Below are positions 1 to 4,360 of a DNA stretch of 14,624 nucleotides, one piece after another. A program made the translations under genes and the position numbers. A model generated the notes under the pieces. It worked only from the letters and a program-made list of their open reading frames with translations. It had not been told where the DNA came from and made no database searches. Position 1 is the first letter of the stretch, and each line of letters opens with the position of its first letter. This stretch comes from Draconibacterium orientale (GTDB lineage: Bacteria > Bacteroidota > Bacteroidia > Bacteroidales > UBA12170). The stretch is taken from positions 1-14,624 of the forward strand of contig DYSK01000045.1 in the NCBI GenBank assembly GCA_020718315.1, read 5' to 3'.

Positions 1-536
1 TTGATTGTATGGAAATGGATTCCGGTCAATCAGACATCCGTAATAAAGTCTTAGCACCTGTCTTTAAAAGAATCGGTATTATCGAACAATGGGGCAATGG
101 TTTAAAGCTTATTGCAGCAGAACTAATAAAATATCCTGAAGTAGAACTAGATTGGAAAGAGCCTGGAATATCGTTTAGAGTTTCGTTTATAAACAAGAAC
201 TATAAACAAAAGATAGAGTTGCAGCAGGAGTTGCAGCAGGAGTTGCAGCAGGAGTTGCAGCAGGAGTTGCAGCAGGAGATACAGCGGGAGTTGCAGCAGG
301 AGTCGCTATATGGAAAAGTAGTACGATTGCTACAGATACAAACATCCTCAACTCAGGAACTATCAATAGCATTAGGTCAAAAATATATATCAGGTCAATT
401 ATATATAATAGTTAATAAGCTAAAAGAAGATGGTTTAATAAGCTGGACTATTCCTGATACTCCTAAAAGTTCAAAGCAACAATATAAGATTACTGAACGT
501 GGAAATGCTTTCCTTCAATTAATTGACAAAAAATAA
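1..536 (+). CDS. RecG-like/AlbA-type ATP-binding regulator, 3' end (partial)
   Basis: This is the C-terminal part of a protein whose start lies before the window; the frame is open from base 3, so the ATG at 9 is probably internal. The first visible residues contain SGQSDIRN, then a block ending in GIIEQWGNGL. This matches the end of the ATP-binding (HATPase_c_4) domain of putative transcriptional regulators that carry an N-terminal Schlafen/AlbA_2 domain, often annotated as RecG-like. A glutamine/glutamate-rich linker follows, made of seven four-residue units (mostly LQQE) encoded by a 12-bp tandem repeat. The last ~75 residues look like a winged helix (VVRLLQ, then KLKEDGLISW, then YKITERGNAFL), as expected for DNA binding. 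The family is common in accessory regions; its targets are usually unknown. The domain assignment rests on the C-terminal half only. The stop at 534-536 directly precedes a gene remnant. Confidence 0.72.
   Translation, partial: DCMEMDSGQSDIRNKVLAPVFKRIGIIEQWGNGLKLIAAELIKYPEVELDWKEPGISFRVSFINKNYKQKIELQQELQQELQQELQQELQQEIQRELQQESLYGKVVRLLQIQTSSTQELSIALGQKYISGQLYIIVNKLKEDGLISWTIPDTPKSSKQQYKITERGNAFLQLIDKK
219..302 (+). repeat. 12-bp tandem repeat, seven units, inside the coding region
   Basis: Seven consecutive 12-bp units with consensus TTGCAGCAGGAG. Units 1-5 and 7 are identical and unit 6 is ATACAGCGGGAG. Each unit encodes LQQE (unit 6 IQRE), so changes in copy number keep the reading frame. 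The array forms the linker between the ATP-binding and winged-helix parts of the protein. The near-perfect identity suggests recent expansion by slippage. Confidence 0.97.
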
Positions 537-540
537 CTCC

Positions 541-681
541 GCTCGTATTCGTTTTGCCAATCAGGTTTTGTTTACCTTTCACCCTCAGCGCTGGACAGAT
601 AATCCTTTTCTTTGGATAAAAGAGATGATATTGCAGACAGCCAAAAATCAAGTAAAGAGAATTTTAATGAGCAGGACATGA
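541..681 (+). pseudogene. Gene remnant A: 3' end of a polysaccharide-deacetylase-like protein
   Basis: An open stretch that ends at TGA 679-681 and reads NQVLFTFHPQRWTDN, then FLWIKEMILQ and KNQVKRIL. It has no plausible start and is too short to be a gene. The same C-terminus recurs at 4143-4271 (remnant B) without gaps. From memory, the HPQRWTDNP...KE...QN.KN.VKR ending is typical of Bacteroidota proteins with a polysaccharide-deacetylase-like fold found in surface-glycan loci; this family name is recalled, not searched. It begins just after the stop of the upstream regulator gene, so the rest of the parent gene is missing. The upstream limit is approximate, because the frame is open from about 523. 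Confidence 0.6.
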
Positions 682-900
682 TACAAGGAGGCGCAAAGAA
701 AAGAACTATGCGCCTTCGCGGTGAAATAAAATAATAAACCGCACTGACGGAAAGACACGAAGAAAATAATAAACCGCAGACCTGTTTGGCGGCAGACAGG
801 GACAGAGAGTCGCCATAAACTGGTTTTGAATCTTAGCGGATAAAACGTTGCAGTTAAGAAACTTTCTCTCAAAAAGTTTAATGTATAAGCTAAACAATTA
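682..900. other. Non-coding spacer with short repeats and hairpins
   Basis: No convincing gene is seen. The spacer contains an inverted repeat AGGCGCA/TGCGCCT (689-695 and 709-715), a perfect 16-bp direct repeat AAAATAATAAACCGCA (728-743 and 763-778), and an imperfect palindrome at 781-800 (CCTGT...ACAGG). These resemble the debris-like intergenic repeats common in Bacteroidota genomes. None of the hairpins is followed by a T-run, so a terminator cannot be claimed. Confidence 0.6.
728..778 (+). repeat. Perfect 16-bp direct repeat, two copies
   Basis: AAAATAATAAACCGCA occurs at 728-743 and again at 763-778, a 35-bp period. A degenerate third copy (AATAATAAACAG) follows remnant B near 4291, and both places also carry GCGGTGA shortly upstream. 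The repeat therefore seems to travel with the remnant. Confidence 0.85.
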
Positions 901-933
901 TATATTTGCAGCTAATTTAGTATATAAACTAAA
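877..933 (+). promoter_or_regulatory. Promoter of the ATPase gene with two operator-like repeats
   Basis: A TATATTTG box at 901-908 fits the Bacteroidota -7 consensus TAnnTTTG. It is flanked by two similar 18-bp sites at 877-894 and 916-933 that match at 15 of 18 positions. The second is an inverted repeat (TTTAGT-6-ACTAAA). One site overlaps the -33 region and the other lies just after the expected transcription start, an arrangement typical of repressor operators. That role is inference. A second box-like sequence, AATATTTG (932-939), lies just before the ATG but lacks the leading T. Confidence 0.5.
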
Positions 934-941
934 TATTTGTT

Positions 942-2153
942 ATGCAAGAAAACGTAATCGTTCGGAAAAAATACCTTGATAAGTTAATTCCTTTTATTGG
1001 GAAACAGCTTATAAAAGTGCTCACCGGTCAACGTCGTGTAGGGAAGAGTTATGTGCTGAAGCAAGTTATGCTTTATATCTCTGAAACTGATTCGGAGGCC
1101 AATATAATTTATATAAACAAAGAAGACCTTGGTTTTTCAGGCATCAAATCGGCAGATGATTTGAATGAATATGTCATTCAAAATACCCTGGCAGGTCGAA
1201 TGAATTATGTGTTTATTGATGAAATTCAGGAAATCGAAGAATTTGAAAATGCATTGAGAAGCTTGCTTCTAAGTCCACATTATGATTTGTATGTTACGGG
1301 TAGCAATGCCAACTTATTATCGGGAGAATTGGCTACCTACCTGAGTGGACGTTATATTGAGATTGGAGTGCTTGGTTTATCCTATCCTGAATTTCTTGAT
1401 TTTCAAAAAATCGATAACAATCAAAGTTCGATGATGATGTTTTTGAAATATGGTGGTTTGCCCTATTTAAAGCATCTTGATCTGTCGGATGAAATAGTCT
1501 TTGGTTATTTGAAAGGAATATACAGCAGCATCATTTACCGAGATGTAATTATGAGGCAGGACATACGCAGTAGTGCATTTCTTGAAAATTTAGTTGTTTT
1601 TCTGGCGGATAATATCGGACAACTTTTTTCAGCAAAAAAGATTAGTGATTACCTGAAATCACAAAAAACGAATATTGCCACATCTCAAATAATTCACTAC
1701 TTAACTCACTTATCCAATGCTTTTCTTATTCACAAGGTTCACCGCTACGATATTGTTGGAAAACGTATTTTTGACATAGGTGGCAAGTTCTATTTTGAAG
1801 ATTTAGGTCTTCGAAATGCAATCTTTCAATACAAAGTTGCTGATATGGGCAAAATAATGGAAAATGCTGTCTATCATCATTTAAAATACAATGATTTTGA
1901 AGTAAATATTGGGCAAATCGGAGCCAATGAAATTGATTTTGTGGCACGTCGAAAAGGAGAAACACGCTATGTACAGGTTAGCTATCTGCTTCACGATGAA
2001 ACCACCATTGCCCGCGAATTTGGAAATTTAGAAAAAATAAAAGATAATTACCCCAAAATGGTTATTTCGATGGATGACTTTTCGGGATCTACTTTTAAGG
2101 GTATTCAGCATATCAATCTGAGGGATTTTCTTTCGAAAAGTGATTGGGGATAG
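942..2153 (+). CDS. AAA ATPase with C-terminal DUF4143-type domain
   Basis: A 403-residue protein of the AAA_14/DUF4143 family, a widespread and poorly characterised group of stand-alone ATPases. Visible motifs are a P-loop GQRRVGKS (29-36), a Walker B strand ending YVFIDEIQ (89-96), a TGSN sensor-like motif (119-122) and SGR (135-137). The C-terminal ~100 residues resemble the restriction-endonuclease-like fold of this family, with E307, D332 in NEIDFV, and a VQVS strand (344-347). The usual catalytic lysine position appears to hold serine, so nuclease activity is doubtful. The length is normal for the family. The gene has its own promoter upstream and a terminator downstream, so it is probably a single-gene unit. 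The biological role is unknown; members are often found in variable regions and are sometimes suspected of involvement in defence or DNA transactions. Confidence 0.88.
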   Translation: MQENVIVRKKYLDKLIPFIGKQLIKVLTGQRRVGKSYVLKQVMLYISETDSEANIIYINKEDLGFSGIKSADDLNEYVIQNTLAGRMNYVFIDEIQEIEEFENALRSLLLSPHYDLYVTGSNANLLSGELATYLSGRYIEIGVLGLSYPEFLDFQKIDNNQSSMMMFLKYGGLPYLKHLDLSDEIVFGYLKGIYSSIIYRDVIMRQDIRSSAFLENLVVFLADNIGQLFSAKKISDYLKSQKTNIATSQIIHYLTHLSNAFLIHKVHRYDIVGKRIFDIGGKFYFEDLGLRNAIFQYKVADMGKIMENAVYHHLKYNDFEVNIGQIGANEIDFVARRKGETRYVQVSYLLHDETTIAREFGNLEKIKDNYPKMVISMDDFSGSTFKGIQHINLRDFLSKSDWG

Positions 2154-2291
2154 GACTTGGAGCGTTTTGGCTGCATCTCGGCTTCGCTCGATGCAAGCGC
2201 TCAGGGTAAAAAAGGGAAGGAGAAGTTTTCTGCGGAAATCTGCGAAAGTATCTGCGTTTATCAGCGAGAAATTATTTTTGAAAATAAATGG
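2154..2291. repeat. Intergenic repeat debris after the ATPase gene
   Basis: Just after the stop lies a nested imperfect hairpin (GAGCG 2160-2164 with CGCTC 2198-2202; GCATC 2173-2177 with GATGC 2190-2194) that includes the motif CTTCGCTC. It is followed by a periodic TCTGCG-type array at 2229-2266 (units begin at 2229, 2239, 2251 and 2261, the last as TCAGCG). Both patterns are familiar from intergenic DNA of many Bacteroidota. No gene is seen here. Confidence 0.6.
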
Positions 2292-2343
2292 AAACTGCTC
2301 TTCGACTTCGCTCATTGTAAAACTTTGGGGCAGTTTTTTTTGT
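2292..2343 (+). terminator. Intrinsic terminator of the ATPase gene
   Basis: The inverted repeat AAACTGC (2292-2298) / GCAGTTT (2330-2336) runs straight into a T-tract to about 2341. The 31-nt loop is long and contains a TTCGACTTCGCTC motif. It sits between the ATPase and AbiE genes and supports treating them as separate transcription units. Confidence 0.65.
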
Positions 2344-2405
2344 TTTAGGATGGGACATAATGTAAGAAAGTAGCGGATGGCAGTAAAAACATAGGATTTA
2401 AAATA

Positions 2406-2451
2406 AGTACAATGGTTTAATATTATTGGTATATTTGTACTATGAGTACAA
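2406..2451 (+). promoter_or_regulatory. AbiE promoter and operator-like repeats
   Basis: TATATTTG at 2430-2437 matches the Bacteroidota -7 box. The heptamer AGTACAA occurs at 2406-2412, inverted at 2435-2441 (TTGTACT), and again at 2445-2451. The last two form the 17-bp inverted repeat TTGTACT-ATG-AGTACAA, centred on the AbiEi start codon. AbiEi proteins are known to repress their own operon by binding inverted repeats in the promoter, so this is the likely operator. The box lies only 4 nt before the ATG, which predicts an essentially leaderless mRNA. Confidence 0.65.
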
Positions 2452-3203
2452 GTTCAAGCATAAAAATAAACCAGCTACTTCAACAGCATCCACAAGGTAC
2501 TGTTTTATTATCTTCGTGGCTTGTGAATCAAGGTTATTCCCATGCTCTTCAACACAGATATATAAAAAGTGGATGGCTAATATCCTTAGGTTATGGAGCT
2601 TTGAAAAGAGCCGGTGACACAATTGATTTAATCGGCGCTTTGTATAGTTTGCAGACACAAACAGAAAAAAATATCCATATTGGGGGGCGCACAGCTTTGG
2701 GTTTACAAGGTTTGTCGCATTATCTGGAATTGTATCAAAAAGAGACATTACTTTTTGCGCCAAGTGGCACCAGTCTGCCTCTTTGGTTTAAAAAAATTGA
2801 CCAACAAGACAGCGCGGTATTAATACATTCTTCAATGCTTGATCCAAACATTGGGTTTGTGAAACACCATGAAAAAACATTTACCATAAAAATATCATCC
2901 CCTACCAGAGCACTATTGGAATGTCTGGAACTCGCACCTAAAAGATTTCATTTACAAGAGGCCTGGCAAATCATGGAAGGATTATCCGCATTAAATCCGA
3001 AAAATGTTCAGGAAATTCTGGAGCATTGTAATTCGGTAAAAGCCTTACGCCTGTTTCTTTTTATGGCCGAAAAAGCGAATCATTCCTGGTTTAAGTATTT
3101 GAATATTGAGCATCTAAATCTTGGAAAAGGGAAAAGAAGCATAGTTCCAAATGGTATATACATTCCTAAATATCAAATTACAGTACCGAAAGAATTCTTA
3201 TGA
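2442..3203 (+). CDS. abiEi: AbiEi-family antitoxin (type IV toxin-antitoxin)
   Basis: A 253-residue protein of the AbiEi_3 type. The N-terminal ~95 residues read as a winged helix: LLQQHPQGTVLLSSWLVNQG, then YIKSGWLISLGYGALKR. The next block (IHIGGRTALGLQGLSHYL) and the later ISSPTRALLECLELAP are typical of this antitoxin group. Known family members counteract the AbiEii nucleotidyltransferase without forming a stable complex with it and repress their own promoter. The start at 2442 is the only nearby in-frame ATG and lies in the operator-like inverted repeat. The stop overlaps the start of the toxin gene by 4 bp (ATGA), indicating translational coupling. Abortive phage infection or plasmid/island stabilisation is the likely role, inferred from the family. 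Confidence 0.87.
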   Translation: MSTSSSIKINQLLQQHPQGTVLLSSWLVNQGYSHALQHRYIKSGWLISLGYGALKRAGDTIDLIGALYSLQTQTEKNIHIGGRTALGLQGLSHYLELYQKETLLFAPSGTSLPLWFKKIDQQDSAVLIHSSMLDPNIGFVKHHEKTFTIKISSPTRALLECLELAPKRFHLQEAWQIMEGLSALNPKNVQEILEHCNSVKALRLFLFMAEKANHSWFKYLNIEHLNLGKGKRSIVPNGIYIPKYQITVPKEFL

Positions 3204-4114
3204 TAAATAAGCAATATTATAAACAGGTTGAACTCTTACTAAGAATAATACCCTTTATTGCAAAAGAGAATGACATTGCTTTACATGGAGGTACTGCAAT
3301 TAATCTATTTTATTTTGATATGCCGCGCTTATCTGTTGATATTGACCTGACCTTTTTGCCGTTTGGTGCACGAGAGAAAGACCTGGAACAAATAGTAATA
3401 ATTTTAAATCGCTTAAGAAGTAAGCTTCTAAAAACCATTCCTGGAATAAATATCAAAGAACCAAAAGCTGATGAAGAAGAGTGCAAATTATTTTGTTCTC
3501 TTAATAACACTAAAATAAAAATCGAAGTGAATACTATTAATCGTGGTATTTATCAAAAAACTGATTTACTGCCTTTAAGTAATGCTGCACAAGAGCAGTT
3601 TAACATGTTTTGTGAAATACAGATCGTATCTATAGGTCAACTTTTTGGTGGAAAGATAGTTGCGGCTCTTGACCGACAGCATCCGCGTGATTTATTTGAT
3701 GTGAAGAAAATGCTTGATACCTTTGGATATTCCCCTGAGATTAATAAAGGTTTTATTTTTAGCTTGCTGAGTAGCAAACGCCCTATTCATGAAATTTTAA
3801 ATCCTTCTTTTCTTAATCAGGAGGCAACGCTAAATAGTCAATTTAGTGGGATGACAAAAGAAATGTTTACTTATGATATGTATGAAAACACAAGGCTTCA
3901 ATTGATAGAAACAGTAAAAAATAATATTTCATCAGAGGCAGCTGAACTAATCCTAAGCTTCTCAGAGGGGAAGCCAAAATGGAGCAGTTTTAATTATGAA
4001 GAATTTCCTGGTATAAAATGGAAACTCATGAATATTATTAAACTAAAAGAACAAAATCCCGAAAAACATAGTATGCAAATGCTTGAGCTTAAAAAAATTT
4101 TAAACCCCACTTGA
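3200..4114 (+). CDS. abiEii: AbiEii/AbiGii-family nucleotidyltransferase toxin
   Basis: A 304-residue toxin of the DNA-polymerase-beta-like nucleotidyltransferase superfamily. The signature is clear: GGT at 30-32, then the metal-binding pair in SVDIDL (D47, D49), a third acidic position in KIKIEVN (E109), and the downstream family block GGKIVAALDRQHPRDLFDVKKML (about 150-172) with K152, R159 and RDLFD. Characterised members of this superfamily modify tRNAs or otherwise block growth; this protein's own substrate is unknown. All key residues are present, so it appears intact. It is coupled to the antitoxin gene by an ATGA overlap and ends about 30 bp before remnant B. No clear terminator follows. 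Confidence 0.9.
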   Translation: MINKQYYKQVELLLRIIPFIAKENDIALHGGTAINLFYFDMPRLSVDIDLTFLPFGAREKDLEQIVIILNRLRSKLLKTIPGINIKEPKADEEECKLFCSLNNTKIKIEVNTINRGIYQKTDLLPLSNAAQEQFNMFCEIQIVSIGQLFGGKIVAALDRQHPRDLFDVKKMLDTFGYSPEINKGFIFSLLSSKRPIHEILNPSFLNQEATLNSQFSGMTKEMFTYDMYENTRLQLIETVKNNISSEAAELILSFSEGKPKWSSFNYEEFPGIKWKLMNIIKLKEQNPEKHSMQMLELKKILNPT

Positions 4115-4142
4115 CATAATACATACAGTTTTAAAGGAATAG

Positions 4143-4271
4143 TCGCCTGATCAAACCCTGCTTGTCTTTCACCCTCAGCGCTGGATGGATGGGTTTTTGC
4201 CCTGGGTGAAGGAGCTGGTGCTTCAGAACACAAAAAATCAAGTAAAGAAAATTTTAATCCGTAATCAATGA
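4143..4271 (+). pseudogene. Gene remnant B: second copy of the same 3' gene end
   Basis: An open stretch bounded upstream by a stop (4140-4142) and ending at TGA 4269-4271. It reads DQTLLVFHPQRWMDG, then LPWVKELVLQ and KNQVKKILI. It aligns without gaps to remnant A at a constant offset of 3,590 bp. DNA identity is highest at the two ends (TTTCACCCTCAGCGCTGGA, and the AATCAAGTAAAG...AATTTTAAT stretch). No start codon or upstream part of the gene is present. It directly follows the AbiEii gene, so it marks the right edge of the accessory block. Confidence 0.6.
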
Positions 4272-4323
4272 TAGGCGGTGATGCTAAGAATAATAATAAA
4301 CAGATGCTCCGTCGGCTGCCGGA

Positions 4324-4353
4324 TCAGCATGACACGTGCGTGCTCAGCATGAC
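4324..4353. repeat. 10-bp direct repeat downstream of addB
   Basis: TCAGCATGAC occurs at 4324-4333 and 4344-4353. It lies in the short convergent spacer between remnant B and the end of the minus-strand nuclease gene. The decamer is familiar from intergenic repeats in many bacteria. No terminator with a clear T-run is seen for the nuclease gene. Confidence 0.5.
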
Positions 4354-4360
4354 TGCATCA

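Noticed and set aside
187..372. Minus-strand frame with an AATPAATPA-type repeat
   Set aside because: It is the complement of the LQQE tandem repeat and has no other coding signs.
648..897. Minus-strand frames in the spacer after remnant A
   Set aside because: They overlap repeats and hairpins and have no motif or promoter.
942..4114. ATPase plus AbiEi-AbiEii as a single three-gene defence operon
   Set aside because: A terminator and repeat-rich spacer of about 290 bp, plus a separate AbiE promoter, argue for independent units.
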